This document shows, in pieces, positions 28,651 through 42,000 of a stretch of 64,000 nt of DNA. Both the position numbers and the translations under genes were made by a program. Position 1 is the stretch's first letter, and each line of letters opens with the position of its first letter. The DNA is taken from positions 5,146,001 through 5,210,000 of the forward strand of contig OZ014416.1 in the NCBI GenBank assembly GCA_963965975.1, given 5' to 3'. Source of the DNA: Xestospongia bergquistia (Eukaryota > Porifera > Demospongiae > Haplosclerida > Petrosiidae). The notes under the pieces were generated by a model, which was not told the DNA's origin, made no database searches, and was given only the letters and a program-made list of their open reading frames with translations.

Positions 28651-31600
28651 TGACAACTGTTTCTTTAACATATTCTGCTATTTCTGGGAGGAGACATCAT
28701 GCCCATTTTAACAGTTGCCATGGCAACATTCCTTAGCATAGAGTAGTCATAAAAATGACTATTAAAGACAAATTGTAACCTTAAGTTACCAACAATTTTT
28801 AACAGATTCTGCCATGTCTGGGAGAACACACCACACCCACTTTTAAATTACCACAACAACATTTCTATGTATAGAAGAATCATGAAAATACTATTACAGA
28901 CAACTTTAAGCCTTACCTTATGAGCAAAAACTGTTTCAACATATTTCGGCATTTCTGGAAGGAGACACCATGTCCACTTTTGAAATTGCCACGATATCAT
29001 TCCTATGTATAGAATAGTCATAAAAATGACTATTACAGACAACTTTAAATCTTAAGTTACCAGCAATAACTATTTATCTAACATAATTATTCTGCTCTTT
29101 CTGGCAGGATACAACCACACCCATTCTTTAAATTGCCATGGCAACATTCCTATTTATGGAGTAGTCATAAAATGGCTATTACAGACACCTTCTAACCTTG
29201 ACATATTCTGCCATTTCTGGGAGGAGACACCACACCTACTTCAATAATTGCCACAACAACATTCCTATGCCTAGAATAATTATAAAAATGACTATTAGAG
29301 ACAATTTTAAACATTAAATAACCAGCAATAACTGTTTCTTCAACATAATCTGCTATTTCTGGGAGAAGACACCACACCCATTTTTTAAATTTCCATGGCA
29401 GCATTTCTAGGTATAGAATAGTTATAAAAGTGACTATTACAGACAATTTTAAACCTTAAGTCACCAGCAATAACTGTTTCTTCAACATATTCTTCTATTA
29501 CTGGGAGGAAACACTACACCCATTTTTTAAATTGCCATGGTAACATTCCTATGTATAGAGTAGTCATAAAATGGCTATTACAGACACCTTCTAACCTTGA
29601 CATATTCTGCCATTTCTGGGAGAAGACACCACACCTACTTTAATAATTGCCACGACAACATTCCTATGTATTTTAAATCTTAAGTTACCAGCAATAACTG
29701 TTTCTTCAACATATTCTGTTATTTCTGGGAGGAGACACCATGCCCATTTTTTAAATTACCACAACAACATTTCTATGTATAGAAGAATCATAAAAATACT
29801 ATTACAGACAACTTTAAACCTTACCTTATGAGCAAAAACTGTTTCTTTAACATATTTCGGCATTTCTGGAAGGAGACACCGCGTCCATTTTTAAATTGCC
29901 ATGACAATATTCCTATGTATAGAGTAGTCATATAATGGCTATTATAGACACCTCCTAACCTTAACATATTCTGCTATTTCTGGGAGGAGACACCACGCCC
30001 ATTTTTTAAATTGTCATGGCAACATTCCTATGTATAGAGTAGTCATAAAATGGCTATTACAGACACCTTCTAACCTTCACATATTCTGCCATTTCTGGGA
30101 GGAGACACCATACCTACTTTAATAATTACCACGACAACATTCCTATGTATAGAATAGTTATAAAAATAAGTATTACAGACAACTTTAAACCTTAAGTTAT
30201 CATCAATAGCTGTTTCTTCAACATATTCTTCTATTACTGGGAGGAGACACCACGCCCATTTTTTAAATTGCCATGGCAACATTCCTATGTAGAGTAGTCA
30301 TAAATGGCTATAACAAACAACTTTTAGCCATAACATATTATGGGAGGAGACACCACACCTACTTTTACAATTGCCATGGCAACATTCCTATGTATAGAAT
30401 GGTTATAAAATGACTATTACAGGCAATTTTAAACCTTAAGTTACCAGCAATAACTGTTTCTTCAACATATTCTGCCATTTCTGGGAGGAGACACCACACC
30501 TACTTTCACAATTGCCACGACAACATTCCAACATATAGAAGTTATAAAAATGACTATTACAGACAACTTAAAATCTTAAGTTACCAGCAAGAAGTGTTCC
30601 TTCAACATATTCTTCTATTACTGGGAGGAGACACCACGCCCATTTTTTAAATTGCCATGGCAACATTCCTATGTATAGAGTAGTCATAAAATGGCTATTA
30701 CAGACACTTTCTAACCTTCACATATCCTGCCATTTCTAGGAGGAGACACCACACCTACTTTAATAATTGTCACGACAACATTCCTATGTATAGACTAGTT
30801 ATAAAAATAATTATTACAGACAACTTTAAACCTTAAGTTATCATCAATAGCTGTTTCTTCAACATATTCTGCTATTACTGGGAGGAGACACCACATCTAC
30901 TTTTACAATTGCCATGGCAACATTCCTATGTATAGAATGGTTATAAAATGACTATTACAGGCAATTTTAAACCAGCAATAACTGTTTCTTCAACATATAC
31001 TGCCATTTCTGGGAGGAGACACCATGCCCATTTTTTAAATTGCCACAACAACATTTCTATGTATAGAAGAATCATAAAAATACTATTACAGACAACTTTA
31101 ATCCTTACCCTAAGAGCAAAAACTGTTTCTTTAACATATTCGGCATTTCTGGAAGGAGACACCGCGTCCATTTTTAAATTGCCATGACAATATTCCTATG
31201 TATAGAGTAGTCATATAATGGCTATTATAGACACCTCCTAACCTTAACATATTCTGCTATTTCTGGGAGGAGACACCACACCCATTTTTTAAATTGTCAT
31301 GGCAACATTCCTATGTATAGAGTAGTCATAAAATGGCTATTACAGACACCTTCTAACCTTAACATATTCTGCCATTTCTGGGAGGAGACACCACACCTAC
31401 TTTTACAATTGCCACGACAACATTCCTATGTATAGAAAAGTCATAAAAATGACTATTACAGACAACTTTAAATCTTAAGTTACCAGCAATAACTGTTCTT
31501 TTAACATATTCTGCTATTTCTGGGAGGAGATACCACACCTATTTTTTAAATTACCATGGCAACATTCCTATGAATAGAGTAGTCAAAAAATGGCTATTAC

Positions 31601-32140
31601 AGACACCTTCTAACCTTGACATATTCTGCCATTTCTGGGAGGAGACACCACACCTACTTTTACAATTGCCACGACAACATTCCTATGTATAGAATAGTTA
31701 TAAAAATGACTATTACAGACAATTTTAAATCTTAAGTTACCAGCAATAAATGTTCATATTCTTCTATTACTGGGAGGAGGCACCACGCCCATTTTTTAAA
31801 TTGCCATGACAACATTCCTATGTATAAAGTAGTCATAAAATGGCTATTACAGACATCTTCTAACCTTAACATATTCTGGGATGAGACTCTAAACCTACTT
31901 TACAATTGTCATGACGACATTCCTATGTATAAAATAGTTATAAAAATGACTATTACAGACAACTTTAAATCTTAAGTTACCAGCAAAGTGTTCCTTCAAC
32001 ATATTCTGCTATTTCTGTGAGAAGACAACATGCCCATTTTTTAAATTGCCATGGCAACATTCCTATGCATAGAATAATTATAAAAATGACTATTACGGAC
32101 AATTTTAAATCTTAAGCTACCAGCAATAACTGTTTTCACT
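28650..32140. repeat. Satellite array C with about 250-bp higher-order units
   Basis: Alternating short and long subunits, each with CTATGTATAGAATAGTTATA-like and CATTTCTGGGAGGAGACACC blocks. The line TTAAATTGCCATGGCAACAT returns near 30.00, 30.26, 31.29, 31.54, 31.79 and 32.04 kb, mostly about 250-260 bp apart, a two-part higher-order repeat. TTGCCATGGCAA is a perfect 12-bp palindrome. Open frames on the minus strand here are by-products of the repeat. Confidence 0.88.
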
Positions 32141-32383
32141 CAATATTACGTTTTGAACTGAAAGTTTGAAATGTTCATAATGACAACTAGATGGACTTGG
32201 TCTGATTTACTTATGTCTGTATCATAGAAGGGATCAGAAACATCATATGAAGATTATTGTCATTATTACATTTTAGATGTTAGAGTAGACTGTGTTGATA
32301 GCTGATTAATGAAGTGGGGGAGACCTTAGTTGCTCAATCTGTTTATCTGCATGCTATCAGATAATCTGGTCCTTTCTTTTAGT

Positions 32384-32490
32384 GAGGAGGTAGCCCCTAA
32401 ATGAAGATGATTTGAGCCCCATCTTAATCGTCATTTGACGCAATTATCATCACGTGATAATAACTGCCAAATTAGGCGCTCCCCCCACTG
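32384..32490 (+). promoter_or_regulatory. Shared promoter block of the 33.4-kb ankyrin/ROC-COR gene
   Basis: GAGGTAGCCCCT at 32387-32398, GATTTGAGCCCCA ending 32421, the palindrome CGTCATTTGACG at 32429-32440, ATCACGTGAT at 32449-32458 with the E-box CACGTG, and TAGGCGCTCCCCCC from 32473. It is the richest GC patch between the satellites and the gene, about 900 bp before the ATG. The order of the parts agrees with the two other copies. Confidence 0.6.
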
Positions 32491-32997
32491 AGAAAATAAC
32501 CTGTATATTAGCAGTGACTTAGTAACAACTAACAACTAGGTAAGTATGTAAATTAGAAGTATGTAGATAATGTGAGTCATATGTCATACTGACGTTTGAA
32601 ATGCTTCAGTCTCCCCTACATACTTATATGAGATATGATACTACTGATAAACATCTGATTACTGAGGAAATATACTCCTTTTTATAATTTAGTGTATTGT
32701 TGAGTTAATTCTAGTATATAGTCAGTGTTTACAACAGTTACAAAGATAGTATAAACCCATTTAGGTTATATTTTTGTTGTTCAAAGTCAGCACAAACTAA
32801 ACCATCAATGTTTGAAAGGATGATACTTCATGATGATTATTTATTGTATTGTTCAAGTTATTATTGTACTTGATCTATTGAGATGATATTGAGCTATTGT
32901 TATAATCATGTTGTATATGATTTTACACAACAATAAATGAAGAGCATACAATTTATTGTCTTTGTTATATAAAGTGATATATAAATATAATACATTA

Positions 32998-33300
32998 TAA
33001 TATAACTGATATATGTACATTTATATATAACTGATATATGTACATTTATATATAACTGATATATGTACATTATATATAACTGATATATGTACATTTATAT
33101 ATAACTGATATATGTACATTTATATATAACTGATATATGTACATTTATATATAACTGATATATGTACATTTATATATAACTGATATATGTACATTATATA
33201 TAACTGATATATGTACATTTATATATAACTGATATATGTACATTTATATATAACTGATATATGTACATTTATATATAACTGATATATGTACATTTTTATA
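32998..33300. repeat. 25-bp minisatellite before the 33-kb gene
   Basis: About 12 copies of a TATATAACTGATATATGTAC-type unit at 25-bp spacing (CTGAT at 33006, 33031, 33056...), with a few 23-bp variants. Copies are almost identical, so the array is young or actively homogenised. It ends about 65 bp before the start codon, probably within the promoter or leader. Confidence 0.92.
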
Positions 33301-33367
33301 TAATGTCTTATTATAGAACTAGATCAATCTAACAGTACCAATCAAGGGCTGCCAGCCCCTCCTGGCA

Positions 33368-36300
33368 ATGGCAGCTCAACTCTCAGAGAGAGATCAGAAA
33401 AGAATTGTAAGTATATTAATAACTAATCTATTATACTACATGTGTTAGTGTACAATCAATACATTACATGTTATATGATAAATATGATGATGTAGTAAGT
33501 GAGTACTCTTATAGTAGACTAGTTTATGGTATTGTTAATATTAGTTGTAGTATAGTCTAATTGTATCTGTTAGTTATATTGTACATAATACTATTTACAT
33601 GATGTTCTTTTTTATGTATTTGACCTGTCCTATAGTTTTATTAGTCTCATATAATACATGTAGTTGTGTATGATTTACTATTTTTAAATATAATGACTTG
33701 TTTTATTATTATATAGGACTATGAACTTTGGGAGTCTGCTAGAGATGGAAATGTAGACAAAGTGAAACAATTACTTCAGAATGGAGCAAACTTTAAATGT
33801 CATTATTATGTAAGATCTTATTAGTTTATTATTTAGTTTGTTATTATTTGTATCTACTAACTTAAGTAATTAATTCAAAATATGTAGTTTTAATGATTAT
33901 TAATTGTTTTTAGCTGTGTTTATATTGCGTATACACAGATATGTAATTGGATTTATTTTGTATATTAAAATGTTTTTGTTTTTGTCATCATATAGTATTC
34001 TATGCTTAAACCTCTTACAACACCTCATACTATAGCTCACATCAATGGTCATGACATAATAGTAGATGTTCTTGAAAATGCAGGAGCTACTCCTGATTAT
34101 GTAAGTGTATACAAGTATAGTATGTACTTGATGTCAATATTTATAATTACTAGAATACTTGTTTGTTATATTGATATCATGTACATGTACATACTTGTAT
34201 ACTACATGAAAATGTCTCCTAGTTATTATCAAGTCCTAATACACATATCAATACATATATTGTTTATGTCTAGTTTTCTCCATACTACCTTTCTTATTAC
34301 TAGCTACTAACTGTAGTATTAGTTTAAAACATATTATGTCACACTAAGATACAGCATACAGTGTCAACAATTGCCATCATATTACAGTTACCGTAAGGGT
34401 ATAAATTTTCGTGGGGGATTTAATTTCGCTATATTCGTGGGTTGTTGCTTTAACACGAAATTTAACTTTTATTCCACCCACACACAATCACGTGATCTCA
34501 ATAAAGCGTGTAAATAACGGCTACTGTAAAGAGTTACTTCTTTCTATTTTACACTGAAGTACTTCTCCGTCAACTGCCTCCCAGATTTTCTTGTATACAT
34601 GGTACCCTCTCACCATGGATTCAATGGAATACGTAGCCATACTTCGGGAAAATCACGCTTGCGTTCACAACACGTGTCTGACACCACACCCCTTTAATTA
34701 ATACTTCACACCCACTAAACACGAAAATTAATACCCACGAAATTTAAATAATAAAGCAAAATTTAAGAAACACGAAAATTTAAACCCTCGAAAATTTGTA
34801 CCCTTACGGTATAAAAGTTGTCACAGATTATATAAACAATTGATGTCACAACAGTGACACCCACATACATTCCTCACAAGTGTATATATTAAATTCCAAT
34901 GCTACTAGCTTATTAGAGCACAGAGTTAGCATTCTTTGTTACCTAATCTTATACTTTGTTAGAAGCCTAAATTTATTCCACATCAATATCTGGAGCTGTT
35001 CATATAACAGACACAATGTTCATTTTAATAGAGATCCTATCATTCTATCTACATTTAGAATAATATGTAGTCATTTTTGAGATTTAGTACAAAGTATTCA
35101 GTAAATCTGATAGACTTGTGTCAAACATTTATACAATAATTATTAGAAGAATACATGTATATATAAAGAACTGGGAAATTAATTAGTTGTTTGTTGTACT
35201 AGTCACAATTATATGTAATTAAACTCAACACTTGTATATACTGTTGTATTTATTATGATGTATATTATCTGTATTTACTTGTTATGATTTATTAGAATGA
35301 AATTATGTTAGCAGCTGCTGAAAGAGGACTAGTAGACATAGTGAAAGAAACTATTCAAAAGAAGGCAAATGTAAATTATCAGAACAAAGATGGAGTAAGT
35401 TATTATCTTATAATAATACATTATTATTTACTAGTAATAGATAGTTTTGTTGTCATTAATTTGATAATTACAAGTTTGTAGATAAGTTTTAGTTTGTTAA
35501 TTATTAAATATTATTTATAATTGAAGTTTTAGGTATAGCTATATATCTACAAAAAAGTAAATAAAAAACAATTTCTATAAATAAAGTAACTTAGTGATGA
35601 GTAACATCATTCCAATACAGAGAATACAAACAAGACAGTAGGAATGACAATTGCATTTTCCCTACATATTAGCATAGTCATGGAATGCAAGAATATATCA
35701 CTGATACTATTTTAGTGATTATGCCAACTGTGCTATTATGTAGAGATAATATAATTGCCATCCTTACTAATATTAGTCTATGAAAGATCTTTCTATGAAC
35801 ATTCTATCAGCTTTATTGTCTCCATTACAAAGTTAACAAATGTTTCAGATGTTTCCTTGTTGTGTTGTACATAGAAATTTGGACATATGCTTGTGACACA
35901 TTGCTTTGTCTACACAGACAACCATAGGGGTAGGAACCAGGGGGGCTAGGGGGGCTTTAGCCCCCCTAATGTTGATTAAAGGGGGGCTTACCCCCCTAAT
36001 ATTGTTAAGAAAGTAAAGTTACTCTATTTTTAAAAAAATAATCATTAATTTATTAAGTATCGAAAAGGATTTTGTAACCAGCAACAAGAGACGTGTAAAC
36101 TATTTTGGACATTATTAACCTATTTTATTAGGTCATGTGTATATATGTCATTTCTTTAATTTAGTCATAATCATCTGTTATCAATTAACATAATTTTACA
36201 AGTTTTCAAATTAAAAACTTCTGGGAATGCAACCCCCTGCTCATGGAACAGTTATTACTACTGATAACATTTTAGCCCCCCTAATCCCTACTATCTTCCT

Positions 36301-39037
36301 ACCCCTATGCAGACAACAGTATGTTAGTTACAGATTTCTCTGTGTACTCATAATACACTTTTAAAATTCACCTATATAGATAAGAGGTTACAACCCACAA
36401 GCCATAAATACATTTTAATTTTATGTTATATCCATATATGGAAATACATATAACTGTAATTTCAATAACAGTTAATTATGAAGTTATATGATGCTCATGT
36501 ACTTCTGATAATAAACAGCAATCATTCTCAATGTCATTCTCTACTATCCACTATTAGGATATGAATATTATCCATCATATTTTTAGTAATATTCCTAATA
36601 ATATAAAGAGAGTTAGTTGCTAATTGGATTAGGTTTTGAGATAATCATTGTATACTATAATAATGTAAACAAAAGATATACTTCTAGTAAAACCTCTAAC
36701 ATTCATTGTTGTAGCAAATAACTTGTAATGTTGTTATGATATCGATATTGTCACTATGATGTAACTGATTGACTTTGTACATTCATCTACTGTAGTATTG
36801 AACAGTTATTAGTAATTAATTTGTAGCCACATTATTTACTGTTCATTCTTTCTATAGGCTCATCAGACTGCTTTGCATTATGCTTCAAGGGCAGGACACA
36901 TTGAGATAGTCCAGTTATTATTAAGTGCTAAGGCAGACAATATTTGTGACAAGGTTTGCATTATATAGAGAGATGGTTTATATTCCATGTACTTGTGTAT
37001 TGTGTTCACTCCATGTACATGTATGTAATACTACTAGTATGTATTATATCAGTACAGGATATTATAATAATATATATGTACATGTACATTGCTAAACATG
37101 ACTCAGACAACATAAACCAACAATCTTACACAACTCAGCCCTGAGTGTTGAAAGTAAATGATCATTTTCAATGTATTTTATTTAAGCTTTGTACTTTTTC
37201 GAAGAGAGATTTTAGATAGTGCCCACATTCTCAATCAGTAAATCCAGTTTAGATATATATGGTGATGCCCCATCAGACCCCACCCTAACACAAATCACAG
37301 GTATGATGCTCACAACATCAGCACTCCTTTGCAGTTCAAACCTAGTCACCCCATGACACTTCATCCCCAATACACCTGGCTGTCCACTTCCTTCCATGCA
37401 TTTTCTATTGTTCTTGAATCCTTGCAGCTTGGCGTGAAAGTGAGCTGGTGAATGAATTTGGGCATGTGTTAGACAAGACTAATGTTATTTGGTAGCAGCT
37501 CTTACAGTTATTCAAACTATATTATAATAACCACACAATAAAAATGTACTAGTAAAACTTAAAGCTAACATTATTGTAGTAAATAAGTTGTAATGTTATC
37601 TGATAGCAGTGCTTATAGTTATTCAAACTATAATGATTAGATTTTGTCCACCAGTATCCCAGGTGTTGGAGGTAAGACCCTTGATAGAATAATAGAGGGG
37701 TGGCGTAATGAATGTAGAGCTTGATGAGAAGCCAGATAATGGTGCTAGACCAATTGTGGCAAAGTCAGGGTCAACAGTGGGCACAGGGTCACTCTAGACT
37801 TGAAAGAGAGTCAGGTGTGACAGTCACAGGGGTATGTGCACCTATAAGGTAGTAAATTAAGCAAACAGAGAAAAGATACAAAAAATAAAGGAGTGTGGTA
37901 AGCAGCTTTCAACTATTGTACTGACTGACCAGAGGATTTGTTGGTGTTTGGAACTGTTGGTCCTTCAGTTCTGATACCACAATAGAGCAGATTGGTGCAC
38001 AACATAATATTCCTCTGCTCAGGACTTCTCTGAGTTACAATAAATGTTCTGTTATGTAGATTTTCTGTCTCCTTGGAGCCTGTTTGTACCATCAAGTACT
38101 TGAAAGTGAAAAGAGCCTCAAACTAGAAATAACAGTAGCAATTCAGGCTTGTAGGTTATATTGGCACACTAGCTAGACTGACCTTGATATATGTGAGGTT
38201 GAACTTTAAAGAAAGTGTCTGCTATTGTGTTTACGAATTTACCTGACTCCCTGAACTTGGTTGCTATGGTACATCTATTATGTCAGTTTATTATAGTATT
38301 ATACCACATTCTACTAGATATTATATAATGTCCATCTAATAACATGACAGTTTTCTAGCAAGTCTAAAGATTTTAGTTTATATATGTGGGTGTGGTTTTA
38401 TTTTCTTGTTCACTGTCAAATTTTGTGTCTTGATGTGTTAGCTTGTTTAGAAGTCAGTTCTAATATCATATAGTAATATCATGTGACAAGATATAGCTAA
38501 TAATGAGAATATGTTATTACTACAGTTTTTAATTGTTATAATGCAATACAATTGTTATGATGATGTGTACTGATGACTGGTTACATTGACTATATAGTTT
38601 ACTGTCTAATAGTTTATGTTCTTTTGTAATTAAATAACTTTGTCTCTTATGTTTCTAGTATGGACGTACACCTGCACATCTTGCAGCAATTAATAGACAA
38701 AATGACATAGTAAAGTTGTTAATCAAAGTGGGACAAGCTAATATCAACACTAAGGATGAAGTAAGTCACAGTAATTGTATTACAAGACTATCATTGTATC
38801 AAATTATGACCAATGAAGTAATTCAAATTATTTTATTTGAGTTTAATAAATCAATAACACATGATTTGAGTTGTATTACTGATTCAATTAGAAACCTGCA
38901 CTCTATAAAACTGTTATTTACCAGTTCATGATTCTTTTAATAAACATTTCAATGATAATGGCATTATGTAGTATTGCTGAATTCAATTAGGAAATTAGCT
39001 GTATTAGTACTCTCATTATATGACTTGTAGCGAGGTT

Positions 39038-39070
<33 letters not shown>

Positions 39071-42000
39071 AACAGGTTTCTCTCTGTTAGTCATGATACT
39101 ATTAATCATAGCCACTTGTAGTATAATACAATCATACCTGAGATCCTTACTTTTCTTGACCATTATACTTTGTGTTAACCACAAAACATGTTATAAACAC
39201 TTTATCAGAAACTGTTTATTGCAGTTACTATTCCAAATTTCTCAGAAACAATGTCAAACATTTTTAAATGCTTAATTTATATGTATTCATCAATCACCAT
39301 GGAAATTTTGAAAGAATTCCTTAACCCTTAGAAGACCACTGTCACAAATTCACAAATTTGTGACACATGGAATGTTAATTTTAAAAATGTTTCTTATATA
39401 CCTTAAATTATTTATAGAAAGCTTAACAAATTATTATTTAATAATTATTGCTATAGAACAACAAGTGATTTCGATGAGGTTTTTGAAAATTGCTCAGATA
39501 TTAAAACAGAAGGAGAGTGTTGTTACAATTATGACTATAGTAGCAATGATTAACTGAATAATGAAGTCCTACTGATTGTGTTCAGATGAATGTTTTAATA
39601 AATGCCATTTTTGACTGTAACTAATAAATCATAGCCTTTCATATATGATATATTCATAGAAAAACAAACATACCATAGTGGTTGATGGGTAAAGCAATTT
39701 GCTATTGAGAAAACAGAAATTGAAGCATACATACAGTGATTGTTTTCATCAACAAACTCCCATTTTTTCACCTGGATCTTGTGGCTTTTAAGTGCAATAA
39801 ATTAAATAGGCATTGTCCTTTAAGATTTAGCCTAAATGTACCAATTAAATCATATCATCATAAAAGAAAGCAATAGCACATAATTTATTATAGCAACAGC
39901 ACATATGTCATCATAGCAACAGTTACTAAGTAAAAGAAAGCATGTCAGCATAACATGAATTGCTACAGCAACAGCCTGTATGTCACCATAGCAACTTTTA
40001 TATAACAACAACACATGCGTAATGATAAAAAACTATTGTCTTGGTGACTATTGTCATTATACGACTATAGTATAACAACAATTAACATTGTCATAGTTAC
40101 CATAGTAACATTGTTATACCAATTAGGTATGTATCGTCATGATAGCAATGATTTCCATGGTAACAGTTGTCATAACATCATTGCTATAGCAACAACATAT
40201 AGATATATTACTATATTAATGTTATTTATAACACTATGAGAATTGAGCAAATTGTTGTTTTAAGATGAAAATTATAGCATTATGCTTTGATATGTTTGTC
40301 AAAATCTACAAAATATTTAATTAATGACCATTATTTAATTTTTATGCATAATTGGCAAGTTTTGCTAAAAAGTGACATTCAAGAATGGCTGGATGAACAT
40401 AACATCACTTACGAACCTACAAATATTAAAAAGACATTACTAGATAACGTGAAAACCAAAACCTATATGTCTGACTGATGAAGTTGCTAATGAGTATGGA
40501 CATAACATTGTCTTTGACTTCCTGTTTGGCATTGTGAACTCAATCCAATTGAGTTGGCATAGGCTTCATTAAAAGGTTACGTAGCAAAACACAACACACA
40601 CTACAACCTGACACATGTTCAACAGTTAGTACCAGAAGGATTTAAACACACAACAATAGATATATGGTGAAGAAGAGAGTGATGATGAAAATAATGATGA
40701 TGATGAGTTAATTGATAATGCAGACAGACAACTTATTGACAGAGCTTTATGTGAACAATCTACAACAAGTGCAAGCACAAGTGACATTTGGACTGACTCC
40801 AGACAAGAATTAGACAGTGACTTCCTTAGCAGCTTTGACCCAATTTTCATTTAACTGACTGATTGTCCTTATATTTAACATTTAAATAATATTATAGCTA
40901 TCATATAACGTATAAATTAGCCTTCAAAACTAGCTACTTACTGTAAAATCTTGTCTGCAATAAAACTTCAATCCTAGTGCCATTTTGATCATTGACCACC
41001 CCCAATATACGTATGAACAATTCTAGTGGTCAGTGGTAAGCTTATACTTCACATATGGACAATACAGCTAACTTCAAAGTATACATCACAGGTGATTTTT
41101 GAAATTATCAGTAGATACACAAGTTAAAAGGGATCAATATGGTACTTGAAATTTTGAAATCTGACTAGTAATAAGGAAGTTACAGTGAAAAAACCAAGTG
41201 CCAGGTGAACACGAATGGACTGATGATGTGTACTGATGACTAAAAGTCCATTCATGTTCACCTGCCAGCAGAAGTAGTTACGCAATAAAAATTGTAAGTA
41301 ATAAACCACTAATGAAAATATTTTTGGTTTACAAATATGTACAAATTAACTGCGAACATCATGAATGCACGTGGAACTTCATGTTTGATGAGCAGAAACC
41401 AAAGTTAGTTAAAAAAGCAGCCAAAGGCTGAAGAATATATATATATATAATTTCAAAAGCAATTGTACCAATGAAATCACAAAATAGAAGGAGTCATATA
41501 ATAAGCACAACAGCATATAATTAACTATTGCAACAGTATATAATGTCACCATAGTGACAATCACTACAGCAAGATCATTAATGTCATCATAGCAACTGTT
41601 ACTATAGCAAATAATAGTCACAATGGTTGTTATTAATGTTTATCAAATCTCATAACCTGCTATAAAAACAAAATAATGGCAAGCCCATTCTCACTATAGT
41701 GAGTAAATTGAGACTTATTTGTCAACCATAGTGAATGCATATCAAAGTCACAGTTTACTTCCAGTAAGAATTTTCAGTACTATGTTCCCATTGTTCTTAT
41801 TAGCAATAAAATATATATACTACAATATTTTTTTTACATTACTATAAAGTAATTTGATAAGACATGTTATAGTACATACAGTAGATTGTGAACCCACAAG
41901 TATTGTGAACTGTATATATCATTGTTGATTGAGAGTGTAGTCATACAAAGTAAGTACATGTACATATGATGTTCATAAGATATTCTTTTACAATCTGTAC

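Noticed and set aside
28848-31187. Several minus-strand frames with alike peptides (e.g. FKKWAWCLLPE)
   Set aside because: They follow the satellite C units; stops and frame change from unit to unit and no splice context is seen.
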